NCBI GenBank assembly: GCA_019703815.1 | Contig: AP023053.1 | Coordinates: forward strand, 1,288,995 to 1,352,994 | From: Thaumasiovibrio occultus | GTDB taxonomy: Bacteria; Pseudomonadota; Gammaproteobacteria; Enterobacterales; Vibrionaceae | Direction of reading: 5' to 3' | DNA: 64,000 nucleotides | Part shown: in pieces, positions 49,189 through 57,765 of the stretch | Layout of the letters: every line of letters begins with the position of its first letter | Position numbering within the stretch: position 1 is the stretch's first letter | Made by a program: the position numbers and the translations under genes | The notes under the pieces: model-generated | Database searches by the model: none | Told to the model about the DNA's origin: nothing | What the model saw: only the letters and a program-made list of their open reading frames with translations

Positions 49189-49596
49189 TTATAGCCAGAC
49201 TAACCCTTGGTAAGGCGCAGTTTTTAGCGCATGGAGCCGACTTTGCAGACAGCCAACATGGATCTCCAACTTGTGCCCATCCGGATCCAACAAATACAGC
49301 GACTGGCCTTCACTTTTGTTTTGCTTCCACACCGTTACCGGGCAGTTCGATGGATCCGTTAAACTGGCGACCAATGCCACAAATGCGTCTGGCGCAACAC
49401 TGAACGCAAGGTGAGTGTAATCATCCTTAGGGCACGGCGTATCCAGCGACAAACAAAGCCAAAGATCCCCAACCGACAAGTACGCGCCTTTATCCCACTT
49501 TACGTGGCCGGTAAAACCGAGTCTTTGGGTATAGAACGCTAACGAACGTTCAACGTCACTGACCGCCAAGGTAATATGATTTAATCCAGTGATCAC
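49189..49596 (-). CDS. fosA: FosA-type fosfomycin glutathione transferase
   Basis: A 135-aa metalloenzyme of the VOC superfamily that adds glutathione to fosfomycin, with Mn2+ and K+. Metal ligands His7 (GLNHITLAV), His62 (DYTHLAFS) and Glu111 (GHKLEIHVG) are in place, and WDKGAYLSVGDLWLCLSLD and LDPDGHKLE match FosA closely from memory. The GTG at 49596 is chosen because AGGAGG lies 4 bases upstream and this gives the standard FosA N-terminus. No mobile element adjoins it, and codon use looks native, so it is likely an intrinsic chromosomal gene. Confidence 0.9.
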   Translation of the reverse strand: MITGLNHITLAVSDVERSLAFYTQRLGFTGHVKWDKGAYLSVGDLWLCLSLDTPCPKDDYTHLAFSVAPDAFVALVASLTDPSNCPVTVWKQNKSEGQSLYLLDPDGHKLEIHVGCLQSRLHALKTAPYQGLVWL

Positions 49597-49658
49597 GCTA
49601 CCTCCTGTCATCACATGGCTACAGCTACAAATTAGACTAATGCATTGAGTAAATAGGG

Positions 49659-50030
49659 TTATTCTCGCCAGCCGGAGAGATCTCTTGCCTGCACGGTGTG
49701 GTAGTCATGGTAAACGATGCAGGCGTGATCGCCCATCGTCAGGGGAGAGGCAACGATAAAGAAGTAGCTGTTTTCCGCTTCTTGGTTTACTACGCCCAAC
49801 TGCTCACGTTGCACCGATTGGGGATCTTGTATCGCCTTGGAGCCAACGTCATATCGCGTGGCGAGCACACTGATCTGGTTTACATCCAGCCCCGGATGGA
49901 TGGCGTCACAAAACTCGGTCACTTTGTTCACACTGCGATTGAGGAAAAACCAATAGGTACCCGCAATACAAACAATCACACCAACTACTTTCGCAAAGCC
50001 AATCAAGGCGTTAATTAAGACGTGTTTCAC
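49659..50030 (-). CDS. Small membrane-anchored protein, function unknown
   Basis: A 123-aa protein starting at GTG 50030 (AAGGA 5 bases upstream). One N-terminal helix (VVGVIVCIAGTYWFFL) is followed by a soluble domain of about 90 residues with two cysteines (EFCDAIHPG and HACIVYHDY) that could form a disulfide in the periplasm. The frame is open further upstream but has no better start. Not recognised. Confidence 0.6.
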   Translation of the reverse strand: MKHVLINALIGFAKVVGVIVCIAGTYWFFLNRSVNKVTEFCDAIHPGLDVNQISVLATRYDVGSKAIQDPQSVQREQLGVVNQEAENSYFFIVASPLTMGDHACIVYHDYHTVQARDLSGWRE

Positions 50031-50165
50031 AGCTATCCTTAGCGTAATAATAAACCTAGCGCATGGTACGAGTGGCATCATGCCAATCCACTTTTTAACG
50101 ATTTTTACCGCTATATTCTGAGTTTTCGACGAACTTTTCTTGATACTCGGCAAGACTGCCCCGCC

Positions 50166-50270
50166 AAACCTCGCTCTATGGGCCTTGCGCTCATGGACCT
50201 AGCTCTCACGGACCCAGATCTCACATGCCTATCTCTAACAAACCTAGCTCTCACAAACCCAGCTAAGCTC
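50166..50270. repeat. Seven degenerate tandem 15-bp repeats
   Basis: Seven successive 15-bp units with a consensus close to AACCTAGCTCTCACA; the outer units are more degenerate. In one plus-strand frame the units read DLALT, DPDLT, CLSLT, NLALT, like a pentapeptide-repeat pattern, ending with a stop at 50286. The only ATG in frame (50178) gives 35 residues. It lies between two minus-strand genes. Confidence 0.8.
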
Positions 50271-50279
50271 GACCAACGG

Positions 50280-50660
50280 TTATAAAAACGGATACAGACG
50301 AAAGAAAAGCGCCCCTAACGACACAGCGAAAAAGCCAAACACTAACCCGTCGATGATTTTGTTTCTTGGCTTGCTCACCACCGCAGTAAGTGAAGCGCAG
50401 CGCGATGCTAAACCCAACACGCTCATCATCACCAAAAGCACCAAGCCGTAGGGCAGCACGCTGCGATAATGCACACTTAAGGCGATAGAAAATGCCAGCC
50501 CCAGTACCACACTCACCGCAAACAGATGTTGCCAGGTTTTGCTCACCGAGCAGCGTTCGCCGCACAACGAACAGCTCAAACTCCCACCCACGCCAGCAGT
50601 GGAGCGAAACATCGACACGTTGGATATAGCGGGTTGGTGACAAGACGGGCACGGTTTCAT
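50280..50660 (-). CDS. Zinc-ribbon membrane protein, function unknown
   Basis: A 126-aa protein. N-terminal zinc ribbon MKPCPSCHQPAI...CSLCGERC supplies four cysteines; three hydrophobic helices follow (about residues 45-65, 68-88 and 105-123). Start at ATG 50660 places the zinc ribbon at the very N-terminus, as in related DUF families; the frame extends to 50696. Stop lies next to the 15-bp repeat array. Function unknown. Confidence 0.6.
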   Translation of the reverse strand: MKPCPSCHQPAISNVSMFRSTAGVGGSLSCSLCGERCSVSKTWQHLFAVSVVLGLAFSIALSVHYRSVLPYGLVLLVMMSVLGLASRCASLTAVVSKPRNKIIDGLVFGFFAVSLGALFFRLYPFL

Positions 50661-50892
50661 TGCAGCAAACCTATTAGCGTATAAAAAGTTAGGCATATTC
50701 TACTGATATGCGCCGGTGAGTTCTCCGAGGGAAATTCGGAAAAACAATGTAAAACCATGTAATTAGAGAAACTCAGCCAAGGTGTGCAAGAAAATAGAGG
50801 GCAAAGCCAAACAGCCAGAGCGCGAGATGACAGTGCCGCTAGGTAGCATAGAAAAAAGTAACGCTGAAAATCATCCACTAACTAAAACGCAT

Positions 50893-50917
50893 AAAAAAAC
50901 GAGCCACTAGGGCTCGT
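50893..50917 (-). terminator. Terminator of ackA
   Basis: ACGAGCC / GGCTCGT with a 5-base loop and a T run on the minus strand, 37 bases past the ackA stop. Confidence 0.85.
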
Positions 50918-50953
50918 CTCTCAATGTCTTGGTATCGTATTGGGCAGGTAGAA

Positions 50954-52150
50954 TTACTTCAGTAGCGCCACAGATTGCTGCGCGATCACCCACTCTTCGT
51001 TGGTTGGGATCACCATCGCAACCGCATCCATCATGGCTGATGTCGCCACCACACCCGCTGCGCCAAAGCGTGCCGCTTCGTTGCCAGCTTCGTCTTCGAT
51101 AAAGCCGAACACTTTCAAGTAGCTTAGGATTTCACGACGGATAGGTAGTGAGTTTTCACCGATACCACCGGTAAAGATGATGCCGTCAAGTGAACCCAGT
51201 GCCACCATGTAAGAGCCGATGTATTTCGCCACACGGTAAGTGAACACTTCAAACGCCAGCTTCGCGCCTTCGTGGCCGTTTTCCATCGCTTCCAAAATGC
51301 CACGCGCATCAGACGTTAGGCCCGATACACCCAAGAAACCTGATTTCTTGTTCAAGGTGTCGAACACTTGCTCGCTGGTCCAGCCTTTCTTCAGCAGGAA
51401 TTCGATGATACCTGGGTCCAAGTCACCTGAACGAGTGCCCATCATAAGGCCCGCAAGTGGAGTGAAGCCCATTGAGGTATCCACACTTTCACCGTTGCGA
51501 ACCGCACACACTGATGCGCCGTTACCTAGGTGAACTGAGATAAAGTTCGCTTCTTCTACTGGCTTGTTAACCACTTTGGCCGCTTCACGGCTTACAAAGT
51601 AGTGGCTAGTGCCGTGGAAACCGTAGCGACGGATACCGTATTCAGTGTAAAGCTCGTTCGCGATACCACCCGTAAACGCTTTTGGTGGCATGGTTTGGTG
51701 GAAAGCTGTATCGAACACGGCAAACTGTGGCAGCGCAGGGAACGCATCCATTGCAGCACGAATGCCTTTCGCGCCCGCTGGGTTATGTAGCGGCGCAAGA
51801 TCGGCTAGGTTCTCGATTTCAGCCAACACGCTGTCGTCGATTTGCACGGTAGAAGTGAACTTCTCACCACCGTGAACAACGCGGTGACCTACTGCTACTA
51901 GCTTGTCGGTCATGCCCAAGCTTTCCACTAGGGTCACAATGCGGTTGATCGCATGCTGGTGATGGTTGTCAGGCGCGCTGATCGCTTCCTCACTCTTTTG
52001 GCCATCGTATTTCCAGCTGATCACAGCTTCAGGCAAACCGAAACACTCACCTAGGCCAGTCAAGCAGGCATCGCCTGTTGCTGCGTCGATAAGGGCAAAC
52101 TTCAAAGATGAGCTACCAGAGTTTAAAACAAGAACTAGTGAGTTAGTCAT
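50954..52150 (-). CDS. ackA: Acetate kinase
   Basis: A 398-aa cytoplasmic enzyme for acetate + ATP = acetyl phosphate + ADP. Family motifs are complete: LVLNSGSSSLKFAL at the N-terminus, HRVVHGG, FDTAFHQTMP, RYGFHGTSH, HLGNGASVCAV and MGTRSGDLDPG. The start at ATG 52150 (GGA 8 bases upstream) gives the standard N-terminus; the frame is open to 52282 but the extension is not family sequence. pta does not follow: a terminator and unrelated genes do. So this is either a displaced ackA or a second copy. An FNR-like site lies about 190 bp upstream. Confidence 0.97.
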   Translation of the reverse strand: MTNSLVLVLNSGSSSLKFALIDAATGDACLTGLGECFGLPEAVISWKYDGQKSEEAISAPDNHHQHAINRIVTLVESLGMTDKLVAVGHRVVHGGEKFTSTVQIDDSVLAEIENLADLAPLHNPAGAKGIRAAMDAFPALPQFAVFDTAFHQTMPPKAFTGGIANELYTEYGIRRYGFHGTSHYFVSREAAKVVNKPVEEANFISVHLGNGASVCAVRNGESVDTSMGFTPLAGLMMGTRSGDLDPGIIEFLLKKGWTSEQVFDTLNKKSGFLGVSGLTSDARGILEAMENGHEGAKLAFEVFTYRVAKYIGSYMVALGSLDGIIFTGGIGENSLPIRREILSYLKVFGFIEDEAGNEAARFGAAGVVATSAMMDAVAMVIPTNEEWVIAQQSVALLK

Positions 52151-52339
52151 GACGAATCCAAGCGTTTGTAGAATACGGTAGAGGCGTAACCTCAATATAA
52201 CGTTAACTATAGGGTAATCAGTAACAGAGGTGTGTGGAGCAAACCTTTGCTTTGATTTATTAGCTGCGTTTAGTTTACTCAATTTTTTTTTAATCTTTAA
52301 ACGTAATCTTAGTTTCTCACTCAGTTATTTAGTGCTTTT

Positions 52340-52353
52340 CTGGTTTAGATCAA
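52340..52353. promoter_or_regulatory. Possible FNR site upstream of ackA
   Basis: CTGGTTTAGATCAA matches TTGATnnnnATCAA in the right half fully and the left half at three of five positions. It lies in a 444-bp spacer between divergent ackA and the HAD phosphatase gene, which shows no other gene. Confidence 0.35.
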
Positions 52354-52594
52354 TATTTGTTGATAGGTTCGTCTAAAAAAGCGCCAGGTATCCGCATCAG
52401 GTATCATTCCAACTCAACTTTTTCTACAACCGTGTAGGTGGCAGATCGGTTTTCTGTCCTCGTGATCTACCTCATGTTTAACCATCGGGTTAGCAGGGAT
52501 TTTGTCTGCTGGCTAACAAAAATCAGATACCCACCTTGCCGCTCCCGCCATTCAGACGCCATGCTGGCTATGGGCAATACGATAATAAGAAAAG

Positions 52595-53269
52595 ATGAGG
52601 TGGACCTTGCCAAATTCGTCTATTCGATGCGTCATTTTTGATTGTGACGGCACCCTGGTTGATAGTGAGCGCTTGTGTCAGCAAGCGATGGTAGAAGTGT
52701 TTGCACGCTTTGGCGGTGAGCTAGACGTAGAAGAGTGCATGGCGCAATTTCAAGGCGGAAAGCTGACCGATATTCTCGCCGCAAACCGAAAAAAATGCGG
52801 CATATCCACCAGCATAGATATTCTCGAACCGCTCTATCGCAGTATCTGCAACACCTTGTTTGAGGAGCACCTGATCCCTATCGCTGGCGTCCCCGAAATG
52901 CTTGCCGCGTTGCATGAGCACAATATTGATGTGTGTGTCGCGTCTAACGGGCCAGTGTTTAAAATGGAGCACACCTTAGGGTTAACCCAGTTGGATCACT
53001 ATTTCGAAGGAGCGATGTTCAGCGCGTTTGATATTCAATGCTGGAAACCCGCCCCCGACTTGCTGCATTACGCCGCCATGCAAATGGGCTATCGCATCGA
53101 AGAGTGTCTGTTTGTTGATGACACAGAGCCGGGGATTGAGGCGGGGATCAACGCCAATATGCGCACCTTGTATTACCGCCCAGAAGCGCAAGAATGTGCG
53201 CCGCTCCATAGTAACGTTAAAACCATCCGCGATATGCGTGCGGTGCTGGCCGAAGTCGGTTTACATTGA
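52595..53269 (+). CDS. HAD-superfamily phosphatase (YieH-like)
   Basis: A 224-aa cytoplasmic phosphohydrolase. Motif I is CVIFDCDGTLVDSE, motif II VCVASNGP, motif III Lys in CWKPAPD and motif IV LFVDDTEPGIEAG. The cap is of the beta-phosphoglucomutase type. It resembles E. coli YieH (6-phosphogluconate phosphatase). Two starts are possible: ATG at 52595, or TTG at 52607, which has GAGG 6 bases upstream and gives a more usual length before motif I. Confidence 0.88.
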   Translation: MRWTLPNSSIRCVIFDCDGTLVDSERLCQQAMVEVFARFGGELDVEECMAQFQGGKLTDILAANRKKCGISTSIDILEPLYRSICNTLFEEHLIPIAGVPEMLAALHEHNIDVCVASNGPVFKMEHTLGLTQLDHYFEGAMFSAFDIQCWKPAPDLLHYAAMQMGYRIEECLFVDDTEPGIEAGINANMRTLYYRPEAQECAPLHSNVKTIRDMRAVLAEVGLH

Positions 53270-53373
53270 AACCGCGAGACAAGGATTTGACGCGATAGGC
53301 AACAACAGAAAAAAGAAAAAGAAAGAAAAGAAGGCATGAAGAAACAAAGAATCAATCAAAACACAGGAACAAC

Positions 53374-53397
53374 ATGATGGGCAGCAACGCCCATCAT
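53374..53397. terminator. Hairpin between converging HAD and Sel1-repeat genes
   Basis: Perfect 9-bp stem ATGATGGGC / GCCCATCAT with loop AGCAAC. No long T tract. Confidence 0.6.
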
Positions 53398-53428
53398 CCA
53401 CACCATTAGCAGTGCTCGTTACTCACTA

Positions 53429-54598
53429 TCAGAACTTGTCGAAACTCAGCGGCGCACTGTAATCGGTGTAGTTGCCATCCATCCCTTGTGGCTGCCACTG
53501 GTTTTCATGCTCAGAAAACGCCTGCTCCACCGGATTGTCAGACTCCGTCGAACCAGCATCAAAATGATCCATATCGTAGGCAGCCAACTGCGCCAATTGC
53601 TTTGCCGATGGGAAGTAACCAGAGCGGGAATAGACTTTATCCAGCAGTGAAATCGCGCTGCCCGGATCTTCATCCTCTCCCATATTCTTGATGATCTTGT
53701 GCACTTGTCGCGCGACGCCTTGCGCTTGATAGAGAAAATCTGACGGAATTTCTGGCAGCACATCTTTGCGATAATCCTGCGCCTGTGCATGGCCATTGGC
53801 CGCGGCAATCGAGAACCAGGTATACGCCACAATCGCGTCGTCTTCGCTGCGACCAAGGTGCATTTTTCCGGCTAAGAACTGCGCCGTCGCATCTTGCTGC
53901 TCAGCGGCACGCTCTAACCAATACACCGCACGGTGACGGTTTTTCTCGGTACCGATCCCTGCTTGGTAACACAACGCCGTACTTAGTTGCGCCCCCACAT
54001 GATGATTGATCGCCGCACGCTGCCACCACATTAAGGCGCGCTCAGGATCGCTCTCTTTATACCACTCGCCAAGCCGGACTTGCGACTCGACATTTTGCTG
54101 CTCTGCCGCTTGTGTCATGTAATCAAAGGCTTGATCCAGATCTTGCTCAACCCCAAAGCCTTCATACAAGCACAGTGCCAAACGGTGCGTCTGCGCGATG
54201 TCTTTTTCATTGTGACCCACCACCGCTTCCCAATAGACAGAGCGCGCTTCGCCTTGCGGATCATTCACGTCTTGCTTGCACAAACGGCATAGCGCACGCT
54301 GCGCCATGGAGTTGCCCGCTTCGGCAGCTAACTGATACCACTTGATCGCTTCGCCCAAACGCATCGGCTCACACTCTTTTGCCAGCGATAACATGGTAGG
54401 GATGTGGCCGCCACGGGCACGCTGTAAACGCTCTTCATGCTCACTGCGTTTTGCACGCTCTAGGGCTTGCTGATATTCACGCTCTTTTTTCTGCTTGGCT
54501 TCAAGCTGTTGTCGCTTTACCCGACTTAAATGCGCCACCAAGCAGATCGAGCCCACCAAAGGTACGACTATTAGCACTGTTGCCCAAAGGATTTTCAT
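53429..54598 (-). CDS. Membrane-anchored Sel1-like repeat protein
   Basis: A 389-aa protein with an N-terminal helix (about residues 2-22), a charged coiled segment (VKRQQLEAKQKKEREYQQAL) and at least five Sel1-type repeats between about 75 and 290 (EAIKWYQLAAEAGNSMAQ, QAFDYMTQAAEQQNVESQ, RALMWWQRAAINHHVGAQ, RAVYWLERAAEQQDATAQ, AYTWFSIAAANGHAQAQ). Sel1 repeats are alpha/alpha scaffolds for protein interactions. AGG lies 8 bases before the ATG. It converges with the HAD gene; the role is unknown. Confidence 0.88.
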   Translation of the reverse strand: MKILWATVLIVVPLVGSICLVAHLSRVKRQQLEAKQKKEREYQQALERAKRSEHEERLQRARGGHIPTMLSLAKECEPMRLGEAIKWYQLAAEAGNSMAQRALCRLCKQDVNDPQGEARSVYWEAVVGHNEKDIAQTHRLALCLYEGFGVEQDLDQAFDYMTQAAEQQNVESQVRLGEWYKESDPERALMWWQRAAINHHVGAQLSTALCYQAGIGTEKNRHRAVYWLERAAEQQDATAQFLAGKMHLGRSEDDAIVAYTWFSIAAANGHAQAQDYRKDVLPEIPSDFLYQAQGVARQVHKIIKNMGEDEDPGSAISLLDKVYSRSGYFPSAKQLAQLAAYDMDHFDAGSTESDNPVEQAFSEHENQWQPQGMDGNYTDYSAPLSFDKF

Positions 54599-55011
54599 CA
54601 ACTTAACCTATTAGCGGTCATCTCAGACCCAAGCTATTACAAAACTATCACCAGCGATGACACTAGCGCTAACCCCTCGCCACAGGCCATGCGTTAGCAC
54701 CTACCAAGCCACCAAATAACGCGGCCACTCAGTGTACCACTCTCACCACCAATTCGGCGCTCAGCGTTGGATATTGAAGCGCAGCCCACAAAACCACACT
54801 TTTTCACGCAGAAATAAAGACAACCAATAACACTAATTAAAACCATAAATGCAAATTATAGCTCTGACATATCAATTATATACCACAGAAAAACAAACAT
54901 CATAGCTCGATATATTGGAACAAAGTTGTAGATTAAAGCATCAAATACTGTTAGAAAATAACCTGTTTATAACTCATATAACTATACAAAATAGAAATAA
55001 CAGGATGTAAC
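54599..55011. other. 413-bp A+T-rich spacer upstream of sstT
   Basis: No gene. It holds the divergent promoters of the Sel1-repeat gene and sstT. From about 54780 it is strongly A+T-rich. Confidence 0.45.
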
Positions 55012-56247
55012 ATGGCAAACAACAACTCTCTATTGAGCAAATTAAGCTCTATCGGACTGGTGACGCAAATCGTCATCGGTATCGTCGCCGGTGTCGCCCT
55101 TGCACTGATCTCGCCTGAAACCGCGAAATCAATGCAAATTTTGGGCGAACTGTTCGTTAAGGCACTGAAATCTGTCGCGCCTTTACTGGTATTTGTGCTG
55201 GTAGCCGCATCGATTGCCAACCAAAAACGTGGCCAGCACACCCATATGCGCCCGATCATTGCGCTGTACTTAATTGGTACGTTTAGCGCAGCCGTGATCG
55301 CCGCCTCTTTGAGTTTCCTCTTTCCGACCACGTTAAAACTCAAGATGCCGACCGCTGAACTGGCGCCACCTGAAGGGATTGGTGAAGTCCTCTCCGGCAT
55401 TGTGATCAACATGGTGGACAACCCTCTGCATGCGATCATCAACTCTAACTTTATCGGTATCTTGATTTGGGCGGTGGCGTTAGGTCTTGCACTGCATAAA
55501 GCCAGCGACTCCACCAAATCTGTGCTCCTTGATATCTCACACGCCGTCTCTGTGGTGGTGCGTTATGTTATTAAAATGGCCCCGATTGGTATCTTCGGTC
55601 TGGTTGCCGTGACGGTGGCGGAAACCGGCTTTGAAGCCTTTGGCGCCTACAGTAACTTACTTATCGTTCTGCTCAGTGCCATGGCAATGGTGGCGTTGGT
55701 GGTTAACCCACTGATTGTGTTCTTGATGACCAAAGAAAACCCTTTCCCATTGGTGCTAACTTGTCTACGTGAAAGTGGCGTCACGGCCTTCTTTACCCGC
55801 AGTTCAGCGGCCAACATCCCCGTGAACATGGCGCTGTGTAAAAAACTCGATTTGGACGAAGACACGTACTCGGTGTCGATCCCTCTCGGTGCCACGATTA
55901 ACATGGCCGGCGCTGCGATCACTATTACGGTGTTAACGCTTGCCGCTGTTCACACGCTCGGTATTGACGTTGACTTACCGACGGCGATTTTGCTCAGCCT
56001 AATGGCGTCGATTTCAGCTTGCGGCGCCTCGGGCGTAGCCGGTGGCTCCCTGCTGCTGATCCCGCTAGCGTGTAGCTTGTTTGGTATTGAAAGTGATGTC
56101 GCGATGCAAGTCATTGGTGTAGGTTTGATCATCGGCGTGATCCAAGACTCGGCAGAAACAGCGCTGAACAGCTCAACGGATGTGGTGTTTACCGCAGCCG
56201 CAAGTAAGCGCAAACAAGCGTTGGAAACAGCGGCTAAGCCTCAATAA
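55012..56247 (+). CDS. sstT: Sodium/serine-threonine symporter
   Basis: A 411-aa inner-membrane protein of the dicarboxylate/amino acid:cation symporter family. [54 protein letters not shown] and [19 protein letters not shown] (the substrate and sodium site) are clear SstT signatures. AGGA lies 8 bases before the ATG. Its terminator, shared with convergent putP, is broken by an IS4-like element. Confidence 0.96.
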   Translation: MANNNSLLSKLSSIGLVTQIVIGIVAGVALALISPETAKSMQILGELFVKALKSVAPLLVFVLVAASIANQKRGQHTHMRPIIALYLIGTFSAAVIAASLSFLFPTTLKLKMPTAELAPPEGIGEVLSGIVINMVDNPLHAIINSNFIGILIWAVALGLALHKASDSTKSVLLDISHAVSVVVRYVIKMAPIGIFGLVAVTVAETGFEAFGAYSNLLIVLLSAMAMVALVVNPLIVFLMTKENPFPLVLTCLRESGVTAFFTRSSAANIPVNMALCKKLDLDEDTYSVSIPLGATINMAGAAITITVLTLAAVHTLGIDVDLPTAILLSLMASISACGASGVAGGSLLLIPLACSLFGIESDVAMQVIGVGLIIGVIQDSAETALNSSTDVVFTAAASKRKQALETAAKPQ

Positions 56248-56277
56248 TTCCAAGCGGTTGATACAAAAAACAAGTAC

Positions 56278-56300
56278 AAAAAAAGCGAGCTATTGAGCTC
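56278..56300 (+). terminator. Left half of the sstT/putP bidirectional terminator, broken by the IS
   Basis: A7 GCGAGCT ATTG AGCTC stands here; the matching arm AGCTCGCTTTTTT is at 57737-57749. Joined, they make a perfect bidirectional terminator. The 12 bases GCTATTGAGCTC (56289-56300) are repeated at 57730-57741 as the target duplication. Confidence 0.88.
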
Positions 56301-57729
56301 TAATGCCGTTCACTTAAGGTGAGCGGCATTGTTTTTTCTAGGGTATCGGCTTGGCTTTTTCTTAACGACTCTAGGGAAGGATCTTTCTCGCCTAGGTTCA
56401 AGTATTAAGCTCCCACTCATTGAGTAGAAGTTTTGGAGTTGCCTCGGGATTGCTCCTGGTGACGAGTATGGAAGTCCCACTATCAGACGCATGATGTGAG
56501 CGAGTGCTCCATTGAAGCTAAGTTGATACGGCAAGTAATCGCCATTCAACGTATTACACATCTGGACCATTTGATACCTGACCAAGTTATACGTCAGTAG
56601 TATTCCCCAAAGTTCTTGTTTTACTAATTCAGGGAGTCGACTTCGAAGCGTGAGTCGGTTACCAAGCATGTACTGTTTTTGCTCACGATATCCGAGTTCA
56701 ATTTCCCAACGATAGCCATATAAGCCTACGATATCTGACTTTGGGTAGAGCATAGGGTCAAGCATTGAGGTGAGAACATCGTATTGCTTACCATCTTTGA
56801 CTCTCGTGATTAAACGTACAACCACTTCTTGTTCTAGCTCTGGCCACTTTTTACGTGCTTGCGGATTACTCTTCAGTTTTATCAGTTTATCTTGGCGGCC
56901 AAGAGACTGAACGACGTCATAAGTGAGTCCTTTTTTCATAGGGATAAGCCAATGTCGATTTATGCCTTGCGAGCTCCATGCTTGAAGTAGACCAAGGGAG
57001 TAAAAGCCTTTATCAAAAAGGGTTAAGCTATTATCAGGTGTCGTCTCTATCAGTTGTTCTGCTAACTTCATTTCATTGACGCTATAGCAGTCAAAGGCAC
57101 TACCTGTGATTAAATGGCTGCTCAATTCCATCTGACATACCATGCGTACTTGTGGGTACTGTGTTTCTTTACCGTCACGGTTGGTAGGCTTGGCAAACGC
57201 TGCAGCGTTCTCTTTTGAGTCCTCAGTTCGCCATAAGACACCATCAACGCCAAGAAGAGTGAGCCCGTTCCAGTTGGGTAAATTAGCCCGCTTAAACCAA
57301 TGACTTTGGGTACACTCAAAAAGAGCTTTAGCCGCTGACTCACCGAGGTTTTTTCTTCGCTGTGTTAATGCACTTGGAGCAACAAATGGTTTACCTGTGC
57401 GGTCAACAATATCGAGCATATTTACAATGTCAGCCATGGATTTATCGTTATAGATTGCCATTCCAACCAGTAACCATGCCATCGACTCTAAAGTTAGCTT
57501 TCGTTTTCTTAGCGTAACAGTATCAGTCAGTTCGTAAGCACTATTGATGAGTTCAATGGGTAGGAGGTCAGCGAGTGTTTCAACTTGATTGGGTTTATAA
57601 TTGTTGATGATGTCGAGGGCTTGAGAAACGTGCATAAAAAAATCCGATAAACAAGGTCTATCGGATTTTTACATACTGGTAGGATCATTCAACTGATCTG
57701 CCGATTAAAGTCTTAACTGATCGGCATTA
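56301..57729 (-). mobile_element. IS4-family element, close relative of IS4
   Basis: 1429 bp with 18-bp ends TAATGCCGTTCACTTAAG and (inverted) TAATGCCGATCAGTTAAG, 16 of 18 identical. I recall the second as the end of E. coli IS4, which is also about 1426 bp. Target duplication GCTATTGAGCTC is 12 bp, in the range for IS4. One transposase gene on the minus strand. Confidence 0.95.
56310..57635 (-). CDS. IS4-family transposase (InsG-like)
   Basis: 441 aa with good colinear similarity to E. coli InsG: ESGTVTLRKR-like [41 protein letters not shown] (first Asp), [18 protein letters not shown] (second Asp) and [16 protein letters not shown] (the YREK-type Glu block). Intact, so the element may be active. 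Confidence 0.95.
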   Translation of the reverse strand: MHVSQALDIINNYKPNQVETLADLLPIELINSAYELTDTVTLRKRKLTLESMAWLLVGMAIYNDKSMADIVNMLDIVDRTGKPFVAPSALTQRRKNLGESAAKALFECTQSHWFKRANLPNWNGLTLLGVDGVLWRTEDSKENAAAFAKPTNRDGKETQYPQVRMVCQMELSSHLITGSAFDCYSVNEMKLAEQLIETTPDNSLTLFDKGFYSLGLLQAWSSQGINRHWLIPMKKGLTYDVVQSLGRQDKLIKLKSNPQARKKWPELEQEVVVRLITRVKDGKQYDVLTSMLDPMLYPKSDIVGLYGYRWEIELGYREQKQYMLGNRLTLRSRLPELVKQELWGILLTYNLVRYQMVQMCNTLNGDYLPYQLSFNGALAHIMRLIVGLPYSSPGAIPRQLQNFYSMSGSLILEPRRERSFPRVVKKKPSRYPRKNNAAHLK

Positions 57730-57765
57730 GCTATTGAGCTCGCTTTTTTACGCTTTCGTTTTGAC

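Noticed and set aside
50657-50878. 73-codon minus-strand frame upstream of the zinc-ribbon protein
   Set aside because: It overlaps the start of the better supported gene and has no ribosome site.
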